A stretch of 64,000 nt of DNA from Rhodospirillaceae bacterium (GTDB lineage Bacteria > Pseudomonadota > Alphaproteobacteria > Reyranellales > Reyranellaceae), in assembly GCA_009772935.1 (NCBI GenBank), contig WOUR01000011.1, forward strand, positions 1 to 64,000. Reading direction: 5' to 3'. Below are positions 37,147 through 46,895 of the stretch, one piece after another. The position numbers and the translations under genes were made by a program. How positions within the stretch are numbered: position 1 is the stretch's first letter; each line of letters begins with the position of its first letter. The notes beneath the pieces were generated by a model. It was not told the origin of the DNA, ran no database searches, and saw nothing but the letters and a program-made list of their open reading frames with translations.

Positions 37147-37292
37147 AGGGAGGCCGTCCTGAGTCGACGGCGAGCGTCAGCATGCCCCGCCAGGGCCCGC
37201 CGGGGTTGTGATCACCCTGTGGCTTGCGTCGACGGTGCGGCCTGGGGCACCTTGCGCTCCCCGCCCATCAGCGCCCGCGAGGTTCACCCGTC

Positions 37293-38039
37293 TTGAGCCC
37301 GATCCAGTTTGCCGCCATCGCCTTCGCCTGCATCATCGTCAGCGCGGTCGGCGGAGCCCTGCTTCGCCCTCGCCTGCCCGAGCATCATGTGAGCGGCGAT
37401 TCCAAGGACGTGATCAAGCTCTCGATCGCACTGGTTGCCACGATGTCGGCGTTGGTGCTGGCGTTGCTCTTCGCCTCGACCCGCACCTCCTTCGAACACA
37501 CCAGCGGCCTGGTGAGCCGCCTGACGTCGGACATCGCCGAGCTCGACCGCGTGCTGAAGCACTACGGCCCGGAGGCGGACCCCGTACGGGCGGCCCTGCG
37601 CGCCGAGATACAGCCGATGATCGATGCGATCTGGCGCGACGAGGCCGTGGTGCGCGGCGCAAAGCTCGACGAAAGCAAGGCTCCTGAAGAGGAAGTGCTC
37701 TACATGCTGCAGGATCTGCAACCCGCCAATGCCAAGCAGCGGGTCCTGCATGCGCGCGCCATCCAGATCAGCACCGACCTGCAGCAAACCCAGCTCGCCC
37801 TCTTCGCCCAGCCGTCGGATTCGATCTCCAATACGTTTCTGGTCGTGCTGATCGTGTGGCTGATGTTCATCTTCGGCATCTTCAGCATGTCGGCGCCGCC
37901 CAATCCGACGATGTTCGTCGTGATCGCGATCTGCATCCTCTCGGCATCCGCGGCCTTCTACCTGATCCTGGAGCTCGGCATGCCGTTCGGCGGGTTGATG
38001 CAGCTCTCCAGCGAGCCGCTGCGGAACGCGCTGAAGTAG
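37293..38039 (+). CDS. DUF4239 (bestrophin-like domain) membrane protein, second copy
   Basis: 248 residues if translation starts at TTG 37293, where the protein aligns with its paralogue at 120-878 (LSPIQFAAIAFACII). The in-frame start at 37224 would add an unrelated, Arg-rich leader. Same four-segment topology and landmarks (HHVSGDSKDVIKLSIALVATMSAL, AIWRDE, AQPSDSISNTF). Unknown function; the two copies lie 36 kb apart. Confidence 0.75.
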   Translation: MSPIQFAAIAFACIIVSAVGGALLRPRLPEHHVSGDSKDVIKLSIALVATMSALVLALLFASTRTSFEHTSGLVSRLTSDIAELDRVLKHYGPEADPVRAALRAEIQPMIDAIWRDEAVVRGAKLDESKAPEEEVLYMLQDLQPANAKQRVLHARAIQISTDLQQTQLALFAQPSDSISNTFLVVLIVWLMFIFGIFSMSAPPNPTMFVVIAICILSASAAFYLILELGMPFGGLMQLSSEPLRNALK

Positions 38040-38077
38040 GATACGCGCGGCTGGAGCGCCCTTTCCTGCGAGCGCCC

Positions 38078-39757
38078 TCACGGCACCGGCGCCGGAGCCG
38101 GCAGGCATGCGGCAGCGCCGACCGTCGGATAGACGATGTCGCCCTCGCCGTCTCCGGCGGCAAGCCGGAGGCCGCGCTCGATGTCGCGCCTCACACGATC
38201 GCGCAGATTGCCGAACGCCAGCGTGATTCCCTTCGCGCGCAGCTCACGCTCGAGGTCGACGAGCAGGTCGCATGCCATGAGGTCGACATCGTGAATTGCA
38301 GCCCCATCGATCACGACGCGGCGCACCGGATGCGGCGCGGCGGCTATGCGCGCCTCGATGCGCTCGCGGAACAGCTCGCAGTTGGCGAAGAACAACGGAG
38401 CGGAGAAGCGATAGACCAGCAAACCGGGAACCGCCACGGCATCGGCGCGATGGGCGGGATCGTGCCAGCCGCCGTCGGGTGTGCGGCCCAGGACGGCGTC
38501 GGTTGGAAAGGCCAGAGCACGAAGCAACACGACCAAAGAGAAGACGACGCCGAGCAGGATGCCGTCCATGACTCCCAGCACCACGACACCCGCCATCGTC
38601 AGCAGCGCGGTGGCGAGGTCGCTGCCGCGAAAGCGCCAGAGCCGGCCGAACTCGCCCAGGTCGCAGAGCCCCCAGGCGGAGGCGATCAGGATGCCGCCCA
38701 AGGCCGCCGTCGGCAGGTAGTAGAGCAGATCGCCCATCCAGAGCGTGACGCCCGCCACGATGGCCGCCGCGACGACCATGGTGACCTGCGTCCGGCTGCC
38801 CGCCGCTTCGGCGACGGCGGTGCGTGTGTCGCTGGCGCTGATCGGCAGCCCCTGGGTCAGGCCGGAGACCAGGTTGGCGGTGCCGATCCCCAGCAGTTCC
38901 TGGTCGGCATCGACGCGCGTGCCATGGCGCGCGCCGAACGCGCGGGCCGTGATCATCGTATCGGAGAAGGACAGGAGCGCGGCGACCAGCGCCACCGGCA
39001 GCAGCGCGTCGAAATCGGCCAGCGACAGGAGCGGCAGCGACAGGTCGGGCAGCCCCGTCGGAATGCGGCCGATCAGCGTGACCCCGTGGCGTTCGAGCCC
39101 CAACAGGACGACGGCGAGCGCGGAGCCCGCCAGCGCGACCACCGCTCCGGGCACGCGCGGCGCGAGGCGGCGACAGATGAGGATGACGGCGAAGCACGAG
39201 GCGCCGATCGCGAGGGAGGCGAAGTTCGTGTCGCCCAGCCTGCGGGCCGTGGCGACGAACTGGTCGAATGTCGTCTCGCCCTCGACCTTGAAGCCCAGCA
39301 CTTTGGGAACCTGCGCCCCCACGATCACCAGGGCGAGCCCGTGCATGAACCCAGCGATCACCGGCTTGGACAGGAAGTTGGCGACGAAGCCCAGCCGCAG
39401 CAGGCCGGCCAGCAGGCAGATGAGCCCGACCATGACGCCGAGCCCGGTTGCGAGCAGCGCCAGCCGGGCCGGATCACCCAGCGCGAGCGGCGCCACGGCG
39501 ACCGCGACGATGGCCGCCATCGCCGTGTCCGGTCCGACGACGAGGTGCCGGGAGCTGCCGAACAGGGCGTAGGCGAGCAGCGGCAGGATGCTCCCATAGA
39601 GACCGGCCATGGGAAGGCCGGCCAGGTCGCCGTAGGCGAGCCCCACCGGCACCATGACTGCGCCGAGCGTCACCCCCGCCGCCATGTCGCGCGGCAGAAA
39701 CGAAGCCTCGTAGCGGCGCAGCGTCGCCAGGCCCGGCATCCAGCGCGAAATGTTCAT
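38078..39757 (-). CDS. SulP-family anion permease with C-terminal STAS domain
   Basis: 559 residues from the ATG at 39757 (GGGGAGAGGGG upstream). About 11-12 membrane segments with the SulP signature region LPRDMAAGVTLGAVMVPVGLAYGDLAGLPMAGLYGS, then VVGPDTAMAAIVA. A cytoplasmic STAS domain fills about 430-559. SulP proteins carry sulfate, bicarbonate or C4-dicarboxylates. The presence of sulfite-oxidising genes at 57-58 kb is not enough to assign sulfate. Confidence 0.85.
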   Translation of the reverse strand: MNISRWMPGLATLRRYEASFLPRDMAAGVTLGAVMVPVGLAYGDLAGLPMAGLYGSILPLLAYALFGSSRHLVVGPDTAMAAIVAVAVAPLALGDPARLALLATGLGVMVGLICLLAGLLRLGFVANFLSKPVIAGFMHGLALVIVGAQVPKVLGFKVEGETTFDQFVATARRLGDTNFASLAIGASCFAVILICRRLAPRVPGAVVALAGSALAVVLLGLERHGVTLIGRIPTGLPDLSLPLLSLADFDALLPVALVAALLSFSDTMITARAFGARHGTRVDADQELLGIGTANLVSGLTQGLPISASDTRTAVAEAAGSRTQVTMVVAAAIVAGVTLWMGDLLYYLPTAALGGILIASAWGLCDLGEFGRLWRFRGSDLATALLTMAGVVVLGVMDGILLGVVFSLVVLLRALAFPTDAVLGRTPDGGWHDPAHRADAVAVPGLLVYRFSAPLFFANCELFRERIEARIAAAPHPVRRVVIDGAAIHDVDLMACDLLVDLERELRAKGITLAFGNLRDRVRRDIERGLRLAAGDGEGDIVYPTVGAAACLPAPAPVP

Positions 39758-39837
39758 TCGCCCCTCTCCCCTGCCCGATCCTAGGCGGAGAGGGTGCGGT
39801 TTCACAGGGGGCGCGCTCTAGTCCTCGTTGACCGGGG

Positions 39838-40809
39838 CTACCTTACCCTTGCGGCTTCAATACGCCCAATCATCGACCTGAGCCACGCATCGGAGACGAT
39901 GACGGGATGAAACGGCGCCAGGGCCCTGGCAAAGGCGTCGTGGTCGATGTCGCTCGCGATCACAACACCGGCCGCTTCAGCCTCACGACGGGCCGCCACC
40001 TCATGTTCGTCCCACAGCCGCCGATAGAAGGCGATCGAATCGCGGGCGGAGGCCCGGATGATCGCCTTGTCGTCGGACGAGAGCGTGTCCCAGACCGGCC
40101 GTGAAAACAGCAGTACGCTGGGCGGCCGCGCATGCTCGGTCAGGCTGAAGTGCCTTGCCACGCGGTGATGTTGCAGGGCGACGAAGGACGACCAGGTACC
40201 ATCGGCCAGGTCGACGGCGCCGGCGCGCATGGCGGCCGCGACACGTGACTGGGTCATGGGCACCGGCTGCGCCCCGAGGGCGCGCAACATGGACGCCCAG
40301 ATCGAGGATGGCTGGACGCGGTAGGTCATGCCGCGCAAGTCGGCCGGCGACCGGATCGGCCTGGTGCCGTAGGTCGATCTCGCCCCGCCGTCGTAGAAGC
40401 CGAGGCCGATGACGCCGGTCCTCTCCAGCGAAGCCAGGATCTCCTCGCCGATCGGTCCGTCGAGCACCTTCCGTTCGTGCTCGGTCGACCGGATGAGATA
40501 GGGAAGCGTCAGGACGCTGGTGGCCGGCACCGCGCTGTTCAAAGTGTTGAGATTGATCCGCGCCATGTCGAGGGTGCCGTTGCGGAGCTGCGCCAGCGTA
40601 TAGTTCTCGGATTCCGGGCCGCCCGCGCCGAGAATCGACAATATGAGGCGGTTACCGCTGCGTTCGCGGATCAGGTCGCCCATGTACGCAGTCGCGCGCA
40701 CGGTCGGATAACTCGACGGATAGATGTCGGACGAAACGATATCTCGCGCCATCGCCGACGGCCCGTGAGTCAGGACGGCAAGGATGGCCACAAGTTCGAC
40801 AACACGCAT
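39838..40809 (-). CDS. TRAP transporter DctP-like solute receptor (orphan)
   Basis: 323 residues from the ATG at 40809, starting a signal peptide (MRVVELVAILAVLTHGPSAMA); an earlier in-frame ATG at 40839 is less likely. DctP features: LAQLRNGTLDMARINLNTL, LPYLIRSTEHERKVLDG, and the carboxylate-binding Arg region MTYRVQPSSIWASMLRALGAQPVPM. Binds organic acids for TRAP uptake, but the membrane genes DctQ and DctM are missing nearby. Confidence 0.8.
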   Translation of the reverse strand: MRVVELVAILAVLTHGPSAMARDIVSSDIYPSSYPTVRATAYMGDLIRERSGNRLILSILGAGGPESENYTLAQLRNGTLDMARINLNTLNSAVPATSVLTLPYLIRSTEHERKVLDGPIGEEILASLERTGVIGLGFYDGGARSTYGTRPIRSPADLRGMTYRVQPSSIWASMLRALGAQPVPMTQSRVAAAMRAGAVDLADGTWSSFVALQHHRVARHFSLTEHARPPSVLLFSRPVWDTLSSDDKAIIRASARDSIAFYRRLWDEHEVAARREAEAAGVVIASDIDHDAFARALAPFHPVIVSDAWLRSMIGRIEAARVR

Positions 40810-40923
40810 GCTCAACTCGTCTTCAAAGCCCTGCGTCAAGACCGCGGTCGGAGCCTAGGGCATTCACGTCGCCCCGATATGCCCATCTGCGCATACCAAG
40901 ATGGACGCTGGTACCGATCGGAC

Positions 40924-40948
40924 GGAACCCTGCACGCGCCGCCTTGTT
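40924..40948 (+). promoter_or_regulatory. Possible EcfG-type general stress promoter
   Basis: GGAAC, 16 bases, TGTT; alphaproteobacterial EcfG promoters follow GGAAC-N16/17-CGTT. It ends 27 bases before the stress-protein-like gene at 40976. One mismatch in the -10 element; sites this short also occur by chance. Confidence 0.35.
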
Positions 40949-40975
40949 GCACGTGGGCCTTGTCGGGAGAACGAG

Positions 40976-41584
40976 ATGAAGACGGTGAGCCGATCGTACG
41001 ACAGTTTCGCACAAGCCCGCGCGGCAGTGGACGCGATCGAAAAGGCCGGCATCCCTTCCTCCGACGTGAGTCTGATCGCGAACAAGCACGTCAGCGCCGA
41101 GAATGAGCGCGCCGAGCCCGTCTCGGATGGTGCCACGGGCGCCGGCATCGGCGGCGTGGTCGGTGGAGGCGTCGGCCTGCTGGCTGGTCTCGGTCTCCTC
41201 GCGATCCCCGGGCTCGGCCCCGTGGTCGCAGCGGGCTGGTTGGTCGCGATGGCTGTGGGCGCCGCAGCAGGCGCCGCCACGGGCGGACTCATGGGGGCCC
41301 TGATCGGCGCCGGCGTCGACGAGGAAGAAGCGGCAGTTCTCTCCGAATCCGTCCGGCGTGGCGGCACACTCGTGACGGTGCGCGTCCCCGATGAGGAGGT
41401 AGGCCGCATCGAAGGCCTGTTGTCGATCCATCGCCCCACCGACATCGCCGCGCGCGCGGCCCTCTGGCGCGCCGAAGGATGGACGACGTTCGACCCCGGC
41501 GCGCCGGCCTACCGGCCGAGCGAGACCGAAATCGAACGCATGCGCCGCGAATGGCGCGACGAGGGAATGGGAAAGCAGGCCTGA
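40976..41584 (+). CDS. General-stress-protein-like protein with glycine-zipper membrane region
   Basis: 202 residues from the ATG at 40976 (GGGAGAACGAG upstream). The N-terminus (VSRSYDSFAQARAAVDAIEKAGIPSSDVSLIAN) resembles the small alpha/beta domain of general stress protein 17M. Residues about 50-110 are an uninterrupted Gly/Ala hydrophobic stretch (GAGIGGVVGGGVGLLAGLG and on), a glycine zipper. A second alpha/beta copy follows (LVTVRVPDEEVGRIEGLL). Role unknown; membrane stress response is an inference. Confidence 0.7.
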   Translation: MKTVSRSYDSFAQARAAVDAIEKAGIPSSDVSLIANKHVSAENERAEPVSDGATGAGIGGVVGGGVGLLAGLGLLAIPGLGPVVAAGWLVAMAVGAAAGAATGGLMGALIGAGVDEEEAAVLSESVRRGGTLVTVRVPDEEVGRIEGLLSIHRPTDIAARAALWRAEGWTTFDPGAPAYRPSETEIERMRREWRDEGMGKQA

Positions 41585-41600
41585 CGGGCGAGCCTTCCGG

Positions 41601-41876
41601 CTAGAGTAGACCGCCCGCGAGCATGTCGAAGCGGTTGCGTATTTCGGAAGCCGAGGGAGGCCTGTCCGCCTCCATCTCAGGAAACTCCTTGGCGAGATCG
41701 GCGCGATCGAACTCGTCGAGATGGAGGTCGGCCGCCGAATGATCGTCGGGAAGCGCGTTCAGCGCATTGTGCAGATGGAAGAGATGCCAATGCGTCGGTC
41801 CGGCAATCGCTCCTGATTCGAGGTGAGCGAGCCGCTCCTTGAAGCGCTGCAGCACCCTCTTCCGTTCCTCCGACAT
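41601..41876 (-). CDS. Small hypothetical cytoplasmic protein
   Basis: 91 residues, unrecognised. A basic helix (MSEERKRVLQRFKERLAHLE), a His-rich segment (THWHLFHLHNALNAL) and an acidic C-terminal half (DDHSAADLHLDEFDRADLAKEFPEMEAD). The His and acidic clusters could bind a metal. It is convergent with the stress-like protein and has GGAGGTCG before its start, supporting real translation. Confidence 0.55.
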   Translation of the reverse strand: MSEERKRVLQRFKERLAHLESGAIAGPTHWHLFHLHNALNALPDDHSAADLHLDEFDRADLAKEFPEMEADRPPSASEIRNRFDMLAGGLL

Positions 41877-42004
41877 GATCGACCTCCTTCGACTCTATCC
41901 TCTGACGGCATCCAGCATACTGCAGACGCCGGAGCAGAGCAGCGACAAATGAGGCGACACTTCGTTGAACGCGCGCCCGACCAATCCGTTGCACTCCTTT
42001 GCCA

Positions 42005-42031
42005 GGAAACTTCCACCGTGGCTGTTGCGTT
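42005..42031 (+). promoter_or_regulatory. Possible EcfG-type promoter before the small OmpA-like gene
   Basis: GGAAAC, 17 bases, CGTT, 30 bases upstream of the ATG at 42061. Close to the GGAAC-N16/17-CGTT pattern. Together with 40924-40948 this makes two candidate stress promoters within 1.1 kb. Confidence 0.3.
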
Positions 42032-42060
42032 GATCGGGTACAAACACAGGAGCCTTGATC

Positions 42061-42438
42061 ATGCCCAAGCTCAGCACCGCTTTCGTCATTGGCGGCCTCG
42101 CCTTGATGCCGCTGTCCGCCATGGCCCAGAACCTCGCATCGGCCCCGACCGTCTCCCCGACCGTCAGGTCGGATCACCTGGTTTTCATGGGCAGCGACGC
42201 TGCCGGGGTCCCCGATTCGGCAATGCAAACCGTCCGGTCGGCTGCCGACGCCGCCCGACAGTCGCCCGTTCGCATCGAGGGACGCGCGGACTACGCCAAT
42301 GCCGTGAAGCAGGAGCTGGTTCGCCAGGGAGCGCCTGCGGGCTCCATCAGCATCAAGCCCGTGCCCGCACAACCGCTGCCCAAGCCGGGCGACGATTTGT
42401 CGGTTCCAGCCGACCGCAGCGTGATCCTGCGATTCTAG
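42061..42438 (+). CDS. Small periplasmic OmpA-like protein
   Basis: 125 residues from ATG 42061 with signal peptide MPKLSTAFVIGGLALMPLSAMAQ. The mature part resembles a shortened OmpA/MotB peptidoglycan-binding fold: VRIEGRADYANAVKQELVRQGAPAGSISIKPV, then VPADRSVILRF in place of the usual NRRVEI ending. Key Asp and Arg of the diaminopimelate site may be retained (RADYANA, ADRSV). Followed by a strong terminator. Confidence 0.6.
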   Translation: MPKLSTAFVIGGLALMPLSAMAQNLASAPTVSPTVRSDHLVFMGSDAAGVPDSAMQTVRSAADAARQSPVRIEGRADYANAVKQELVRQGAPAGSISIKPVPAQPLPKPGDDLSVPADRSVILRF

Positions 42439-42460
42439 GGCCGTCCGGAACAACTAAACA

Positions 42461-42488
42461 GCCCGCCCGGTTACCTGGGCGGGCTTTT
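42461..42488 (+). terminator. Rho-independent terminator of the OmpA-like gene
   Basis: Perfect 8-bp stem GCCCGCCC/GGGCGGGC with an 8-base loop, followed by TTTT (42485-42488), 23 bases after the stop codon. Confidence 0.85.
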
Positions 42489-42510
42489 CCGTGCGGTGTC
42501 GGAAACAGTC

Positions 42511-42549
42511 GAAAAAGAAAGCCCGTCCTGATGGTGGTCAGGACGGGCT
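42511..42549 (-). terminator. Rho-independent terminator for the minus-strand PepSY-like gene
   Basis: Perfect 12-bp stem pairs 42520-42531 with 42538-42549 (6-base loop). On the minus strand it is followed by a T-rich run, the complement of 42511-42520. It lies about 95 bases past the stop of the gene ending at 42644. Confidence 0.75.
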
Positions 42550-42643
42550 CCTGCAGCCCCTCGGGGGAGAGGGACGGTTATGATTGACCGTCGAAGGCTA
42601 CAATCACCCAACGCGTCAACAGACGGGTGGTTGCGAGAAAAAA

Positions 42644-43111
42644 TCAATCGGCCGAGACATTGCCCTCGCGGTCGACGCGCAACACCACTTCGGTCTTCCC
42701 TCTGAATGCGCGGGCCTGCCACGTGCCCCCCGGGCCGGCCACGACGTTCTTCACCGATCTGTAGCCGTCTGCCTCGATGGCGCTTCTGGCGAAGTCGGCG
42801 CCTTCCACGTTGCTCGGAGCCGCAGCTGCCGGCATGGCTCCCCCGGCCGCTTCGAGCGTCTGCGAGAGAACCGCGGGCGGCCTTTGACGCATCTGCAGGG
42901 GAACCGGCGCCTGTCGGGCTTCCACCAGTGGCTTCGAAACCGCCCCTTCACCAATGGTCTTGGCGACAGGGGACGGAGGCCCGGAAGCAGGCGTTGCCTG
43001 GGCAGATGACGGGAAGGACGCCGCGCCCGGCAACGGGGCCATGAAATGGGCGGCGGCACCGGCCGCGAACAGCACCGAGGACGCGAGCGTGAAAACGACG
43101 CCTTGCTTCAT
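42644..43111 (-). CDS. Exported protein with C-terminal PepSY-like segment
   Basis: 155 residues from the ATG at 43111. A signal or anchor segment (MKQGVVFTLASSVLFAAGAAAHF) precedes a long Pro/Ala/Ser-rich linker (about 25-90). The C-terminal 50 residues (ARSAIEADGYRSVKNVVAGPGGTWQARAFRGKTEVVLRVDREGNVS) fit one PepSY/YpeB-like unit. Such domains regulate peptidases or bind ligands in the periplasm. Specific role unknown. Confidence 0.65.
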   Translation of the reverse strand: MKQGVVFTLASSVLFAAGAAAHFMAPLPGAASFPSSAQATPASGPPSPVAKTIGEGAVSKPLVEARQAPVPLQMRQRPPAVLSQTLEAAGGAMPAAAAPSNVEGADFARSAIEADGYRSVKNVVAGPGGTWQARAFRGKTEVVLRVDREGNVSAD

Positions 43112-43223
43112 GAGTGATCCGTTCCGGGTTTCGCGGCCTGACAACGCCGCACGGGCCGGAAGCGTTGCGATCCGCCCGGCTGATCAGTATCCAAGGATCT
43201 CGTGAATTCTTCCGGGTCCCGAC

Positions 43224-44783
<1,560 letters not shown>

Positions 44784-44791
44784 ACGAATGC

Positions 44792-44838
44792 CCCGTCGTC
44801 TTGACCGGAGCCGAGCACACGCGGAGTCGAGAGGACGG
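44792..44838. repeat. Dispersed intergenic repeat (family 2)
   Basis: Starts CCCGTCGTCTTGACCGGAGC and ends GCGGAGTCGAGAGGACGG, matching the reverse complement of 35593-35637. ACGAAT/ATTCGT flank it as a short inverted repeat. Lies in the 208-bp gap between the ligase and the adenylate cyclase, in which I see nothing else. Confidence 0.6.
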
Positions 44839-44991
44839 AATTCGTTAGCGCCGCTTCAGTAGACGACGCTCCTATGCGCTGCTCGCGCCTGGGGCGAGGC
44901 GAAGTCGAATCACGAGTTCAAGTTATTGTGTAGACTTGGCGCCCGGACGCGCCACCTTTTCGACCCGGCTTGGTGAAAGCATTCGCGTCGA

Positions 44992-46830
44992 ATGTCTGCC
45001 CGCGAGACTCCCGAGAAGTCCGAAACGTCCGGCTGGCCGATCGCGCGGCTTTTGCCGGCGCTGATGGTCGGCCTGGTCTTCGTCTCCATCGCGCCAGTAA
45101 TCGTCGTTGCCTGGCTGGCCGCGCAAAGCAATCTCGACACCTCCTCGCTGCAACGCGCCGAGTTGACCGTCGACCTGATCGAGCGTCGGCTCGAGGCGCA
45201 TCTGCGGCCGGTGCAGGACCAGCTGACCTATCTCAGCGAGGCCATCGCCCGCGGCGAGATCGATTTCGACGACCGCGAGCAGTGGCGCATCTTCGCGCTG
45301 GGCACGCTGGCCGCCGTGCCGCAGACCGTGGGCTTCGTCGTGCTGCCGACCGAGGGGGAACCCACGCGCTTCGTCCGAGCCGACCGCACCATGCGGCCCG
45401 AGCGGCGAGAGAACGTCCGCGGCGCCGAGGCACTGCTGGCGCGGGCGCGCACCATGGATGGACCCGGCTGGGGCGAGCCCGTCTGGTCCTTCGTCGTCGG
45501 CGAACCCATCCTGCCGGTCATCGTGCCGGTGCATGTGCGCGGCGAGTTCCGCGGCATCATCGGTGCGGCGATCGGCACGACCGGTCTGTCGCGCTTCCTC
45601 AAGGAGATCGAACTCGCCGGCGAGCGCACGCCGTTCATCCTGGCCGGCCGCGACCAGGTGCTGGCCCACCCCAAGCTCGCCAAGTCGGTAAACGGCGAAG
45701 CCCGCGCCGAGACGCGCCTGGTCACGCTCGAAGAAGTCGGGGATCCCGTCCTCGTCTCGATCTGGGCGCCCGATCCCAACCCGCTGTCCTGGGACCGGCC
45801 CGATGCCCGCGTCGAAGGCCACTGGAACTGGGTCGGGGACCGTTCCTTCGCCTGGATTCGGCGCAACGTGAAAGCCTATGCGCCGGCCGAGCTGATTGTC
45901 GGCTACCACGAGGCCGGCCGCGAATCGGCCTGGGCCCGCTGGATCGTGCGCGGCATCCTGATCGCGGGCGGCGTGCTGATGATCCTCACCGCTGCGGCGG
46001 CGATCTATCTCGGCCGGCGGCTGGCGCAGCCCATCCTGGCGCTGGCCGGCGCGGCGAGCGCCGTGGAGCGGCTCGACCTCGACAACGTGCCCGCGCTGCC
46101 GCGGAGCCGCGTCCGCGAGATCAGCCGCGCCAACCATGCCTTCGAGCGCATGGCCCGCGGGCTCAAACTGTCGGCGACCTACCTGCCCCGCGCGCTGGTG
46201 GCGCGCCTGACCGCGCAGCAGGGCAGCCTGCCGGCCAATGAGGACCGCGCCGTCACCATCCTGTTCAGCGACCTCGAAGGCTACACTGCCTATTCGCGCG
46301 ATCGCCCGGCGGCCGAGGCAGCCGCCTACCTGAACGACCTGCTGTCGCGCATCGGCCCGGCCATCGAGGCGAGCGGCGGCACGATCGACAAATATACCGG
46401 CGATGGCCTCATGGCCTTCTGGGGCGCGCCCGATTCCATTCCCGATCATGCCCGGATTGCCTGCCAGGGCGCGTTGGCGGTCGCCAGGGAGGTCGAGGCC
46501 TTCAACAGGGAGCGGCGGGCACGCGGCCTGCACGCCTGCCGCATGCGCATCGGCCTGCATACCGGCACCGTGCTGGTCGGCAACATCGGCTTTGCCGGGC
46601 GGGTCGACTACACCGCCATCGGCGAGGCGGTGAACGTCGCCTCGCGCCTGGAGCAGTTCGGGCGTCGAGCGCCCCGCGAGGGTGAGGTCACCATCGTGGC
46701 GAGCGCGAGCTGCCGCGAAGCGGCCGGTGCCGGGTTCGCCTGGGCGATTCTCGACGGAGCGCCGGCCGACGTCGCCGCCGCCTCGGCCCTGCCGCTCGCC
46801 ACCCTGAGGGCCGCCGCGACCGTCCATTAA
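44992..46830 (+). CDS. Membrane adenylate cyclase with periplasmic dCache-like sensor and HAMP
   Basis: 612 residues: one N-terminal membrane segment (about 16-40), an extracytoplasmic sensor of about 270 residues with Cache-like features, a second membrane segment (about 318-340), HAMP, then a class III cyclase domain (about 415-590). Metal Asp in LFSDLEGYT and YTGDGLMAFWG, adenine-selecting Lys (TIDKYTGD) and Asp (RVDYTAIGE), and NVASR are all present, so cAMP is expected. It lies between the benzoate-CoA ligase and the LIV-I operon and may sense a small ligand. Confidence 0.88.
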   Translation: MSARETPEKSETSGWPIARLLPALMVGLVFVSIAPVIVVAWLAAQSNLDTSSLQRAELTVDLIERRLEAHLRPVQDQLTYLSEAIARGEIDFDDREQWRIFALGTLAAVPQTVGFVVLPTEGEPTRFVRADRTMRPERRENVRGAEALLARARTMDGPGWGEPVWSFVVGEPILPVIVPVHVRGEFRGIIGAAIGTTGLSRFLKEIELAGERTPFILAGRDQVLAHPKLAKSVNGEARAETRLVTLEEVGDPVLVSIWAPDPNPLSWDRPDARVEGHWNWVGDRSFAWIRRNVKAYAPAELIVGYHEAGRESAWARWIVRGILIAGGVLMILTAAAAIYLGRRLAQPILALAGAASAVERLDLDNVPALPRSRVREISRANHAFERMARGLKLSATYLPRALVARLTAQQGSLPANEDRAVTILFSDLEGYTAYSRDRPAAEAAAYLNDLLSRIGPAIEASGGTIDKYTGDGLMAFWGAPDSIPDHARIACQGALAVAREVEAFNRERRARGLHACRMRIGLHTGTVLVGNIGFAGRVDYTAIGEAVNVASRLEQFGRRAPREGEVTIVASASCREAAGAGFAWAILDGAPADVAAASALPLATLRAAATVH

Positions 46831-46895
46831 GCGATTGTTGGGCCCTGCATTTTCAGCTTTTATGGCGGCCAAGAGAAAACAGGGAGCGACGGCTC

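Noticed and set aside
43143..43168. Minus-strand GCAAC-N17-CGTT before the PepSY-like gene, as a third EcfG promoter
   Set aside because: The -35 element has a mismatch at an important base and the pattern is short enough to occur by chance.
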